DNA of 64,000 bases from Hyalangium gracile (GTDB taxonomy: Bacteria > Myxococcota > Myxococcia > Myxococcales > Myxococcaceae). The position numbers were made by a program, and so were the translations under genes. The DNA is taken from NCBI RefSeq assembly GCF_020103725.1, contig NZ_JAHXBG010000019.1, forward strand, positions 62,001 through 126,000. Direction: 5' to 3'. The notes beneath the pieces were generated by a model. The model was not told the origin of the DNA and made no database searches. It was given only the letters and a program-made list of their open reading frames with translations. Below, piece after piece: positions 53,115 to 60,769 of the stretch (the stretch's first letter is position 1; every line of letters begins with the position of its first letter).

Positions 53115-54857
53115 TCAGCCGTCGACGGTGAAGCGGCAGCGCTCGCGCTCCTGGGCGATGGCCGGCGCGTCGTCCACCACGGGGGCGCGGCGCGACACCA
53201 TGTCGCTGGCCTCCCAGCTGTAGCGCTCGCCGTTGAGCCGCACGTGCCCGTCGGCCACCAGGCGGGTGGCCTCCAGCAGCGGCACGTGCGACAGGTCCCT
53301 CATCAGCGCCTCGAAGCGTCCCTGTCGCGCCGGCTCCACGAAGCGGAAACGCGCCCGAGCCACCACCGCCAGGTGGTACCACATGGGCCGGAAGGCCACT
53401 CCATCCAGCTTCAGCCGTTCCGCCATCAGCATGAGCATCTCCCCCGCTTCGCGTGACAACCCCAATCCTGGCACTTCCTGGCCCGGCAGTTGGGGGCGCA
53501 ACGAGCTGAAGCGCGCGTGAGGGTGCCGTAAGGTGAGCCAGTTGACGAAGAGGTATTGCTCCTCTCCGATGCACCGACGCTCCAGGATGCAGTCCACCAG
53601 CAGGTGCTCGCGGCCGTCCGCCTGCCCCAGGAGCTGGATGCGATCGCCCGCGCCCGTGGTGCCCAGCTCCACCCGCAGCCGGCTGTAGCCCAGGCGCTCC
53701 AGGTGCGGCAGCAGCCCGTAGCGGTAGAGGGCGTACTCCAGCGACTGCGCGGTGTAGTAGCCCAGCACCCGGGGCTGGGGCGGGAGGGTGTGCCCCAGCG
53801 AGCCCTCCAGGTCCTCCAGGGTGATGGGCTCCCAATCCCAGTCGGACGAGGCCTCTCGGGACAGCAACCGCGAGATGCGCTGGAAGCGGGCGCTCAGCGG
53901 ATCGAACCGCTCCTGGATGGGCCGGTGCCCGCGCCCGCCCAGCACCAGCATCGAGCCGGCGAACACCTTCCAGGAGTCCTCGTGGTAGCCGCCCCCGGGC
54001 AGCCACACGGCCGGCAGGCCTCGGAGCGCTCGCGCCACGAGGCGGTCCCGCCGCCGGGCTCCCTCCAGCGAGAGCCCCAGCCGCCCGAAGCGATCTCCGC
54101 GCAGCACGTCTCCGCCAGCGATGACGAAGGCCAGCTGCGCGCGGGGCATGCGATTCAGCAGCGCCTCCAGCATCGCGAGGTACTCCGCGTCGCCGGTCCC
54201 CTCCGGCAGCAGCACCTCGTCCACGCCGGGCAGGGCGCCCCAGCTGCTCCCGGAGATCGAGCCAATCCACACCTTGGCGTCCCCGGCGAAGCAGGCGGCG
54301 GTGCCGTCCGGCGGGTGGGCGTCCAGGTCCACCACCACCGTCTTGCCGTCGAAGCCATCCGCGCGCACGGCCGCGAGCGCCACGGCGATGTCATTGAGGG
54401 CGCAGAAGCCCCCGCCGTGGTCCGGCGCGGCGTGGTGGAAGCCACCGGCCAGGTTGGCCACCGGGCGTCCCTGGGCGAGCGCCATCCGGGTGGCCTCCAG
54501 CGTGCCGCCGCAGACGCGGCGTACCGAGTCCAGCAGGGTGTCCACGGGCACATCCGAGGGGTCCACTCCGAAGATGCGCGCGAGCGCCTCCGGCCGCCCG
54601 AGCGACTCCAGGTAGGCCACATGGTGCACGCGGGCGAGCTGCGCGTACGAGACGGGCAGCGGGCGGTGCACCTCCGTGGGGCGGACGATGCCGGTCTCCA
54701 GCAGGTACCAGGTGGTGAAGTCCACGCGGCGGGGCTCGATGCCGGTGGAGACCTCCAGGCCGCTGAACGGCAGCCGGTAGGACTCGTCGTAGAAGACGGG
54801 CACCCGAGCCCGGTCGGGGCGAAGCCGTGCGCTCCACTCCTCGAGCCAGCCTCTCAT
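53115..54857 (-). CDS. Histone deacetylase-superfamily protein with C-terminal extension
   Basis: 580 residues from ATG 54857. Deacetylase core (about 18-325): His141-His142 in GGFHHAAPDHGGGFCALND, zinc ligands Asp179 and His181 in VVDLDAHPPDG, Asp250 in IAGGDVLRGDRFG, and the active-site GGGYH. The C-terminal 240 residues (VLGYYTAQSLEYALYRYGLL, RIQLLGQADGREHLLVDCIL) form a further domain that I do not recognise. Bacterial members deacetylate polyamines, acetoin-like compounds or proteins; the substrate here is unknown. No signal peptide. Confidence 0.87.
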   Translation of the reverse strand: MRGWLEEWSARLRPDRARVPVFYDESYRLPFSGLEVSTGIEPRRVDFTTWYLLETGIVRPTEVHRPLPVSYAQLARVHHVAYLESLGRPEALARIFGVDPSDVPVDTLLDSVRRVCGGTLEATRMALAQGRPVANLAGGFHHAAPDHGGGFCALNDIAVALAAVRADGFDGKTVVVDLDAHPPDGTAACFAGDAKVWIGSISGSSWGALPGVDEVLLPEGTGDAEYLAMLEALLNRMPRAQLAFVIAGGDVLRGDRFGRLGLSLEGARRRDRLVARALRGLPAVWLPGGGYHEDSWKVFAGSMLVLGGRGHRPIQERFDPLSARFQRISRLLSREASSDWDWEPITLEDLEGSLGHTLPPQPRVLGYYTAQSLEYALYRYGLLPHLERLGYSRLRVELGTTGAGDRIQLLGQADGREHLLVDCILERRCIGEEQYLFVNWLTLRHPHARFSSLRPQLPGQEVPGLGLSREAGEMLMLMAERLKLDGVAFRPMWYHLAVVARARFRFVEPARQGRFEALMRDLSHVPLLEATRLVADGHVRLNGERYSWEASDMVSRRAPVVDDAPAIAQERERCRFTVDG

Positions 54858-54935
54858 CGCCAGCGGAGCATGCCATCCCTCCCCTCGCGGAATCTACCCA
54901 ACACGTCGCCTTCCCGCTCCGAGGGGCTCCTGCCC

Positions 54936-55691
54936 CTACTGCTCGCTCGCCGCCTCGGGCACATCCGGTCCGGTGCGGACCTCCTCCCGGAGCCCATGGC
55001 TGCGTCGCTTCGCCGCTCGCGCCACGAGCGTGGACAGGAGCGCCCAGGCCAGCCCCGCCATCCACCCCCCCAGCACGTCCGTGAGGTAGTGCACCCCCAG
55101 GAACACCCGCGTCAGCCCCACCAGGAAGGTCAGCGCCAGCGACACCCCCAGCACGTACACCTTGAGCCACTGGCGATCCGTGAGCTGCGTCAGCAGCGCG
55201 CCCAGCGTCAGGTACACGATGGCCGAGAGCATCGCGTGCCCGCTGGGGAAGCTCGGCGCATCCGCCTCAACCAGGTGCGGCACCACCGTGGGACGGGGCC
55301 GGGCGAAGAAGCCCTTGAGGACGGAGTTCAGCAACGCCCCGCTCACCGTGGCCCCCACCACCAGCAGCAGCGAGCGGAAGCGCCGCACCAGGACCAGGAA
55401 GCCACACACCGCCAGCGTGACGAGCGTCAGGACCGTTCCGCCCCCCAGCGCCGTCACGTCCCGCGCCGCGACCCGCAGCCACACGGGGCCAATGGGCGTA
55501 GCGGGGTCCTCGGCCTTGCGCAGCGCGCGCACCACGGCCTCGTCGAAGCCCTGCGTCTCCTTCTCCACGATCTCGTCGGCCAGGAGCACGAAGCCCAGGG
55601 CGCAGGCCACGAGCGCCAGCAGCAGCCCGAGCAGCCGGACGCCATCCCCACTGCTCACCTTGGAACGCCACTCGCGGAAGAGATGCCGCAT
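54936..55691 (-). CDS. PAP2-family membrane phosphatase
   Basis: 251 residues from ATG 55691 (GTG 55709 is also possible). Six hydrophobic segments; phosphatase motifs KGFFARPRP (KxxxxxxRP), PSFPSGHA (PSGH) and RVFLGVHYLTDVLGG (SRxxxxxHxxxD form). Removes phosphate from lipids such as phosphatidic acid or undecaprenyl pyrophosphate at the membrane. A basic C-terminal tail follows. Lies 78 bases before the deacetylase gene on the same strand, and is divergent from the aldehyde dehydrogenase. Confidence 0.92.
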   Translation of the reverse strand: MRHLFREWRSKVSSGDGVRLLGLLLALVACALGFVLLADEIVEKETQGFDEAVVRALRKAEDPATPIGPVWLRVAARDVTALGGGTVLTLVTLAVCGFLVLVRRFRSLLLVVGATVSGALLNSVLKGFFARPRPTVVPHLVEADAPSFPSGHAMLSAIVYLTLGALLTQLTDRQWLKVYVLGVSLALTFLVGLTRVFLGVHYLTDVLGGWMAGLAWALLSTLVARAAKRRSHGLREEVRTGPDVPEAASEQ

Positions 55692-55854
55692 CCGCTCTAC
55701 CCTATGCACTCACGACGCTCGTGGGGCTCCAACCTCACCCCGTCGCCTGGAAGTGCACAGAACCGGACCTGCGTACTCCCTTGAACGGGCCCCCATTCTG
55801 TCCCGTTGTTCTCTCCGCCCAGGCTGCTATCACTGCGCCCTGGGAGGGACACAC

Positions 55855-57261
55855 GTGGCCATCGCGACCATCGATCCGACGACGGGCAAGACGCTCCGCA
55901 CCTTCACAGCTCACACCCCGGAGGAGCTCGAGGCGCGGCTGCGGCTCGCCGAGGAGACCTTCCGCACCTACCGCCACACCTCGCTGGCCGACCGGAAGCG
56001 CTGGCTGGCCCGCGCCGGCGAGCTGCTGGACTCCGAGGCCGACCACTTCGGCCGCATCATGACGCAGGAGATGGGCAAGCCCTTCGAGGCCGCCAAGGCC
56101 GAGTCCCAGAAGTGCGCCACGGCCTGCCGCTACTACGTCGAGCATGGCGAGGCGTACCTGCGCGACGAGCCCATCGACACCGGCGGGGACCGCAGCTACG
56201 TGCGCTACCAGCCGCTGGGGCCGGTGCTGGCCATCATGCCGTGGAACTTCCCCTTCTGGCAGGTCATCCGCTTCGCCGCTCCGGCGCTGATGGGCGGCAA
56301 CGTGGGGCTGCTCAAGCACGCGCACAACGTGCCGCAGTGCGCCCTGGCGCTGGAGGAACTGTTCCTGCGCGCCGGCTTCCCCAAGGGCGCCTTCCAGACG
56401 CTGCTCATCGAAACGGCGGACATCCCGCGCGTCATCGACGATGGGCGCGTGAAGGCCGTCACCCTCACCGGCAGCGAGGGCGCCGGGCGCGCGGTGGGCA
56501 GCCAGGCCGGCCGGGCCCTGAAGAAGGTGGTGCTGGAGCTGGGCGGCAGCGATCCGTTCATCGTCATGCCCAGCGCGAAGCTGGAGCTGGCGGTGGAGAC
56601 GGCGGTGAAGGCCCGGCTCATCAACAACGGCCAGTCCTGCATCGCCGCCAAGCGCTTCATCGTCCACGAGTCCATCTACCCCGAGTTCGAGCGCCGCTTC
56701 GTGGAGCGCATGCGCAGGGCGGTGGTGGGCGACCCGATGGACGCCAGGACGGAGGTGGGCCCGCTGGCCACCGAGGGCATCCGCCAGGGACTGCACGCGC
56801 AGGTGGAGAAGAGCGTCGCGGCGGGCACCAGGCTGCTGGTGGGCGGCAAGCTGCCCACGGGCGCCGGCCTCTACTACCCGCCCACGGTGCTGTCGGATCC
56901 CGCGCCGGGCTCTCCCGCCGCCACCGAGGAGATGTTCGGCCCGGTGGCCGTGCTCTACCGGGCCCGGGACGTGGACCACGCCATCGCGCTCGCCAACGAC
57001 ACGCCCTTCGGCCTGGGCGCGAGCGTGTGGACGCACGACGAGGCGGAGATCCGCCGCTTCATCGACGGCATCGAGACGGGGATGGTGTTCGTCAACGCGA
57101 TGGTGGCCTCGGATCCGCGGCTGCCGTTCGGCGGCGTGAAGGCCTCCGGACACGGGCGCGAGCTGGCGCTGCACGGCCTGCGCGAGTTCCTCAACGCCAA
57201 GACGGTGCGCATCACCGCCGGCACCGGCGCTCCGCCCACCCAGGCCTCGGCTAACGAGTAG
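55855..57261 (+). CDS. NAD(P)-dependent succinate-semialdehyde-type dehydrogenase
   Basis: 468 residues from GTG 55855, GGAGG about seven bases upstream; the frame is open upstream to 55162, where it overlaps the PAP2 gene antisense. Motifs: VLAIMPWNFPFWQVIRFAAP, LKHAHNVPQCALALEELF, VTLTGSEGAGRAVGSQAG, catalytic Glu in VVLELGGSDPFIVM, Cys in NNGQSCIAAKRFI, EEMFGPVAVLYRAR and the end LPFGGVKASGHGREL. Resembles Sad/YneI-type enzymes acting on succinate semialdehyde, but substrate assignment is inferred. The 3' end overlaps the convergent coiled-coil gene by 11 bases. Confidence 0.9.
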   Translation: MAIATIDPTTGKTLRTFTAHTPEELEARLRLAEETFRTYRHTSLADRKRWLARAGELLDSEADHFGRIMTQEMGKPFEAAKAESQKCATACRYYVEHGEAYLRDEPIDTGGDRSYVRYQPLGPVLAIMPWNFPFWQVIRFAAPALMGGNVGLLKHAHNVPQCALALEELFLRAGFPKGAFQTLLIETADIPRVIDDGRVKAVTLTGSEGAGRAVGSQAGRALKKVVLELGGSDPFIVMPSAKLELAVETAVKARLINNGQSCIAAKRFIVHESIYPEFERRFVERMRRAVVGDPMDARTEVGPLATEGIRQGLHAQVEKSVAAGTRLLVGGKLPTGAGLYYPPTVLSDPAPGSPAATEEMFGPVAVLYRARDVDHAIALANDTPFGLGASVWTHDEAEIRRFIDGIETGMVFVNAMVASDPRLPFGGVKASGHGRELALHGLREFLNAKTVRITAGTGAPPTQASANE

Positions 57262-58282
57262 GCACCCGCGAGCCGGGGGCGCGGTGGACCTCCTCCAGCG
57301 CCTCCGTCACCGCGTCCATCTCCGCGCCGAGCTGCTCCACGCTCTGGCGCAGGCCCGCGCCCGCCACGTCCTCCGAGGCGGCATCCGCCGTGCGCACCCG
57401 CAGGAGCTGCGTGTAGAGGTTCTCCAGCGTGTAGTAGAGCCGCATGTACTCCGCCTCCAGGCGCGAGGCGGCCGTGGACAGCTCCGCGCGCTGGCGCTGC
57501 TGCTCCTCGAGCGCCTTGACCGCCGAGGCCAGGCGCTCCTTCACCACCGCGTCTCGCTCGGACTCCACCCGGGCCGTGAGCGCGGCGTGCTCGCTGGCCA
57601 GCCGCTGCTCCTCCTCGGGCGAGGAGAGGGCGCGCAGCTCCTGCTCCCGCCGCACCAGCTCGTGGCAGCTCTTGCGCAGGGCCTCCACCGTCTGCTCGGG
57701 CGAGCGGACCACCTCGCGCAGCACGCCTGGGCCCGCCTTCAGCTCCACCCGCAGCTTCTCGCACAGCGCATCCACCCGGGCGATCCGCGGCTCCGTCACG
57801 ACAGCCGCGCGAGGGGGCTCCGGGAGCAGCTCCGCCTTGCGCTCCGGGAGCGGCTGGGGCGCCGGGGCTCCGCGAGCCCCCTTCAGATGGCGGGCCGCCT
57901 GCATTCCGAACACGAAGACGGCGATGAAGATGAGCCACCACATGCGCGGGTAGGCCAGGGCGAGCCCCAGCGTCACCAGCGCGGCGATCGCGAGGAACAC
58001 CCCCATCACCGGGTTGCGAGAGGCCTCCTCACGCGCCCGGTGCTCGGCACGCTCCGCCTCCTTCTTCGCGCGCCGCGCCTCGCGCTTCGCCTGCTTGAGC
58101 CAGCGCTTCTCCCACTCGCGGCGCTCCTTGCGAGTAGGCAGGCGGCCCATCTGCCGCACCCAGGCCTCCATCTCCTGCGCGTGACGCTCCTGTCCCTCGG
58201 CCAGCGCCTCCTCGAGGCGGCGCAGGCGCTCCTCCTGCGAGGAAGCCGGAGAGAGGGGCGGCTTGGAAGAATCAGGGGGCAC
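57251..58282 (-). CDS. Coiled-coil membrane protein
   Basis: 343 residues, start GTG 58282 (weak ribosome site; the next start lies inside the helical region). N-terminal highly charged helix (about 15-90; ERLRRLEEALAEGQERHAQE, RREWEKRWLKQAKREARRAK), two close membrane segments at about 92-130 (MGVFLAIAALVTLGLALAYP, MWWLIFIAVFVFGMQAARHL), and a C-terminal coiled coil from about 165 (LREVVRSPEQTVEALRKSCH, RLEAEYMRLYYTLENLYTQL). No known family. Could be a membrane scaffold or regulator. Ends 11 bases inside the ALDH gene on the other strand. Confidence 0.75.
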   Translation of the reverse strand: MPPDSSKPPLSPASSQEERLRRLEEALAEGQERHAQEMEAWVRQMGRLPTRKERREWEKRWLKQAKREARRAKKEAERAEHRAREEASRNPVMGVFLAIAALVTLGLALAYPRMWWLIFIAVFVFGMQAARHLKGARGAPAPQPLPERKAELLPEPPRAAVVTEPRIARVDALCEKLRVELKAGPGVLREVVRSPEQTVEALRKSCHELVRREQELRALSSPEEEQRLASEHAALTARVESERDAVVKERLASAVKALEEQQRQRAELSTAASRLEAEYMRLYYTLENLYTQLLRVRTADAASEDVAGAGLRQSVEQLGAEMDAVTEALEEVHRAPGSRVPTR

Positions 58283-58513
58283 GCAGTGAGGCTAACCACT
58301 TCTCCTGGCGCTCGGGGAAGAAGGTTCCTCGCCTCCCCACCGGCAGGGCCTCCAGACGGGTACGGCTCGCGCAAGCCCTCGAACTTCCATGGTGATTGCT
58401 GGCAGCGAGCATGCCAGCTGATGGCAGAGAGGGAGCAGGCCCGGACGGGGGGAGGCGCTCGGAGCCGAAGTGCGTTAGGGAGGAGCCCTCTGCTCGCCGG
58501 GGTCGCCGCCCGA

Positions 58514-59500
58514 ATGACCTACCCAGCCTCTTCCCGTCGCTTCCAGGTCTTCAGCTACGCCGTGCTCGTCTACACGCTGGCGGTGGTGCTGTGGGGCGCC
58601 TTCGTGCGTGCCACGGGCTCCGGCGCCGGGTGCGGAGACCACTGGCCGCAGTGCAACGGCGTCATCCTCCCGCGCGAGCCCACCGTCGCCACCCTCATCG
58701 AGTACACGCACCGGGTGACGAGCGGCCTGGCCACGCTGCTGGCCGTGGCGCTGTGCGTGTGGGGCCTGCGCGCGCACGCCAAGGGCCACCCGGTGCGGCG
58801 CGCGGCGGTGCTCCAGCTCGTCTTCATGCTGACCGAGGGCGCGGTGGGCGCGGGGCTGGTGCTGCTCCAGTACGTGGCGGACAACCCGTCCATCGCGCGG
58901 GCGTTCTGGATGGCGGTGCACCTCATCAACACCTTCCTGCTCATCGGCGCCCAGGCGCTGACGGCGTGGTTCGCCGGCGGGCGCGCGCGGCTGGTGCTGC
59001 GAGGCCAGGGGATGGCCGGAGCGCTGGTGGCCACCGGGCTGGCGGCGCTGATGCTGCTGGGCGTGACGGGCGCCATCGCGGCGCTCGGCGACACCCTCTT
59101 CCCCGCCAGGAGCCTGGCGGAGGGCTTCCAGCAGGACATGTCCGAGACGGCCCATGTGCTGCTGCGCCTGCGCGTGCTGCACCCGGTGCTCGCGGTGGGC
59201 CTGGGCGCGCTGGTGGTGGTGCTGGGCTCCCTGCTCTCCCGGCTGCGGCCCACGCCGGAGGTGAAGCGCGGGGCGACGGTGCTCGGCGTGCTCTACGCGG
59301 TGCAGCTCGCCGCCGGGCTCATCAACCTGGTGCTGCTGGCGCCGGTGTGGATGCAGCTCGTCCACCTGCTGCTGGCGGACCTGGTGTGGATCTCCCTGGT
59401 GCGGCTCAGCGCGGCGGGGCTCGCGGAGGACGCCCCCAGGGCCGAGCTTCGCCCCAGTCCGGCGCAGGCCCCTTCCGCCTCGGGCTCGGGCGCGGGGTGA
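58514..59500 (+). CDS. COX15/CtaA-family heme A synthase-like protein
   Basis: 328 residues from ATG 58514. Eight hydrophobic helices with family signatures: VLWGAFVRATGSGAGCGDHW, PQCNGVILP (Cys pair), IEYTHRVTSGLATLLAV (His), MAVHLINTFLLIGAQ (His), VLLRLRVLHPVLAVGLGALV (His) and QLVHLLLADLVWISLVRLS (His). Converts heme O to heme A for cytochrome oxidase; CtaA-type proteins also take part in heme handling. A long upstream frame overlaps the coiled-coil gene antisense and was not used. Confidence 0.88.
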   Translation: MTYPASSRRFQVFSYAVLVYTLAVVLWGAFVRATGSGAGCGDHWPQCNGVILPREPTVATLIEYTHRVTSGLATLLAVALCVWGLRAHAKGHPVRRAAVLQLVFMLTEGAVGAGLVLLQYVADNPSIARAFWMAVHLINTFLLIGAQALTAWFAGGRARLVLRGQGMAGALVATGLAALMLLGVTGAIAALGDTLFPARSLAEGFQQDMSETAHVLLRLRVLHPVLAVGLGALVVVLGSLLSRLRPTPEVKRGATVLGVLYAVQLAAGLINLVLLAPVWMQLVHLLLADLVWISLVRLSAAGLAEDAPRAELRPSPAQAPSASGSGAG

Positions 59501-59525
59501 CAGCGCCACGCCCACCGCGCGCGGC

Positions 59526-60119
59526 TCACGCCTTGACGACGTAGACGCAGGACGAGTGGCCCTTCTTGCGGCACGGGTGGCTGTCGTCGTGGATGATGGA
59601 GCCCACCGCGTGCAGCCGCCTCAGCCCGCCGAACAGCATCCCCTTGTCGAAGGCGCACGGGTACGGGTTGTCGCTCTCCACCTCCACCGCGCCGTCCGGC
59701 CGCGTCTTCCACCGGTAGTGCCCGATGCCCTCCTTGATGCGGCCCGTCGTCGAGTCGAACATCGGCCGGCCGTTCTTGCGGTGGTGCAGGTGGTAGCCCG
59801 CGTCCATGCCCTCCATCATCGTCTTGATGTCCTTCACGCTCGGCAGCCACTCGACGTTCTTCATCACCGACACGCCGATCTGGTGCAGCACCGAGTCCCC
59901 CATGTGCTGACTGGCGCGCGCGAAGGCGCGCAGGAACGCGTCGAACGGGTACCAGGACTCTGGCTCCACGACGACCATCCCGTCCGGGCCCTTCTGGCCA
60001 ATGCCCTCCGCCAGCAGGATCTGGCTGGCGATGGACTTGAACTGGCCGAACGCCTGCACCAGCCCCAGCACGTTGCGTCCAGACACCTCGATGCCCTTGA
60101 ACTCGTGGAACGGAATCAT
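59526..60119 (-). CDS. Conserved-looking protein, possible V4R/heme-NO-binding-like sensor
   Basis: 197 residues from ATG 60119 (longer upstream frame is low quality). Features: MIPFHEFKGIEVSGRNVLGL, ESWYPFDAFLRAFARASQHM, SVMKNVEWLPSVKDIKTMME, GYHLHHRKNGRPMFDSTTGR, DNPYPCAFDKGMLFGGLRRL and the end PCRKKGHSSCVYVVKA. The pattern of an aromatic-rich helical half and a beta half ending in Cys pairs resembles V4R/heme-NO-binding or sensor folds, but I cannot assign it. Cytoplasmic. Convergent with the COX15 gene (25-base gap). Confidence 0.6.
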   Translation of the reverse strand: MIPFHEFKGIEVSGRNVLGLVQAFGQFKSIASQILLAEGIGQKGPDGMVVVEPESWYPFDAFLRAFARASQHMGDSVLHQIGVSVMKNVEWLPSVKDIKTMMEGMDAGYHLHHRKNGRPMFDSTTGRIKEGIGHYRWKTRPDGAVEVESDNPYPCAFDKGMLFGGLRRLHAVGSIIHDDSHPCRKKGHSSCVYVVKA

Positions 60120-60449
60120 GGCGCGGCTTATCCCCTCGGCAGCCAGGCTCACCCTTCCTCGTGCCCCGGTCTCCTCGACGTCGAAGCCCGCGGGCCGAGC
60201 GGCGCGATGATGGCACGGCTGCTCACTTCCCCACACCACCTGCCGGGTAAAGCCCCGAATGTCCCAGCTCGCGCCCCTGGCGTGTCTCACCCAAGGGCAC
60301 ATCCGGGGCCTTCCCGTTCAAAGATTTCTCATAAATGCGAACAGGTCGGAAAATGTGAATAGCGGGCAACGGTGGTGGTGGAATCTTCCGTTCCTCGGCG
60401 TTCCTGGTAGAAGGCGCCCGCCAAACCCGCCGTTACAGGGTGTTTGAAG

Positions 60450-60479
60450 TTGCCGCATCCTTACGTCGTACATTAGTAT
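60450..60479 (+). promoter_or_regulatory. Promoter-like sequence for the orphan transcript
   Basis: TTGCCG (60450-60455) and TAGTAT (60474-60479) with an 18-base spacer; TTGAAG (60444-60449) is an overlapping alternative. Predicted start about 60487. This is the only -35/-10-like pair I see ahead of the structured region that ends in the terminator at 60606-60668. Confidence 0.4.
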
Positions 60480-60486
60480 CTGAAAT

Positions 60487-60668
60487 AGATGAGCCAATCC
60501 CAGACATGGGGGTTGATTCAGAGCCACCCGCACGCGGACACCCGGGGGCGAGTGATGGGCGGTAGGCCATCACAGCAGTCCGCACCCGAGTGGGGTGGGT
60601 AGTGCGCAGCGGGCATGCCCTTCTGCATCCTCGGGGGATGATGCAGAGGGGGCCCGCTGCGGTTTTTT
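60487..60668 (+). ncRNA. Candidate structured small RNA
   Basis: About 180 bases in a 650-base gap with no gene (60120-60769; the left part 60120-60443 holds only A+T-rich sequence). Nested helices: GCGGAC (60534-60539)/GTCCGC (60578-60583) enclose GTGATGG (60552-60558)/CCATCAC (60567-60573). Then comes a terminator hairpin GCAGCGGGC (60606-60614)/GCCCGCTGC (60652-60660), with an inner TCTGCATC/GATGCAGA stem, followed by six T (60663-60668). Start end is taken from the promoter-like sequence. Boundaries are approximate. It may instead be a leader element of the histidine kinase gene. Pxr, a developmental sRNA of these bacteria, is one comparison to test. Confidence 0.5.
60606..60668 (+). terminator. 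Intrinsic terminator with U-tract
   Basis: Long nested stem: GCAGCGGGC/GCCCGCTGC outside, TCTGCATC/GATGCAGA inside, then GG and TTTTTT at 60663-60668. It is the only hairpin in the window with a clear T-tract, and it points in the + direction with no annotated gene upstream on that strand. Confidence 0.75.
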
Positions 60669-60769
60669 GCGGCGAGGCCTCCTGACGGATGTGTCTCGAA
60701 GCCACCGCACGGCGTGACAGAGACGGCGCGGCTCGGGGGTTCAATGGTATCTGGCTCTCCCCCCATCTC

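Noticed and set aside
58399-58416. Sigma-54-like TGGCA...TGC before COX15
   Set aside because: The match results from the palindrome; the -12 element lacks the preceding TT and the final A/T, and the gene start is almost 100 bases away.
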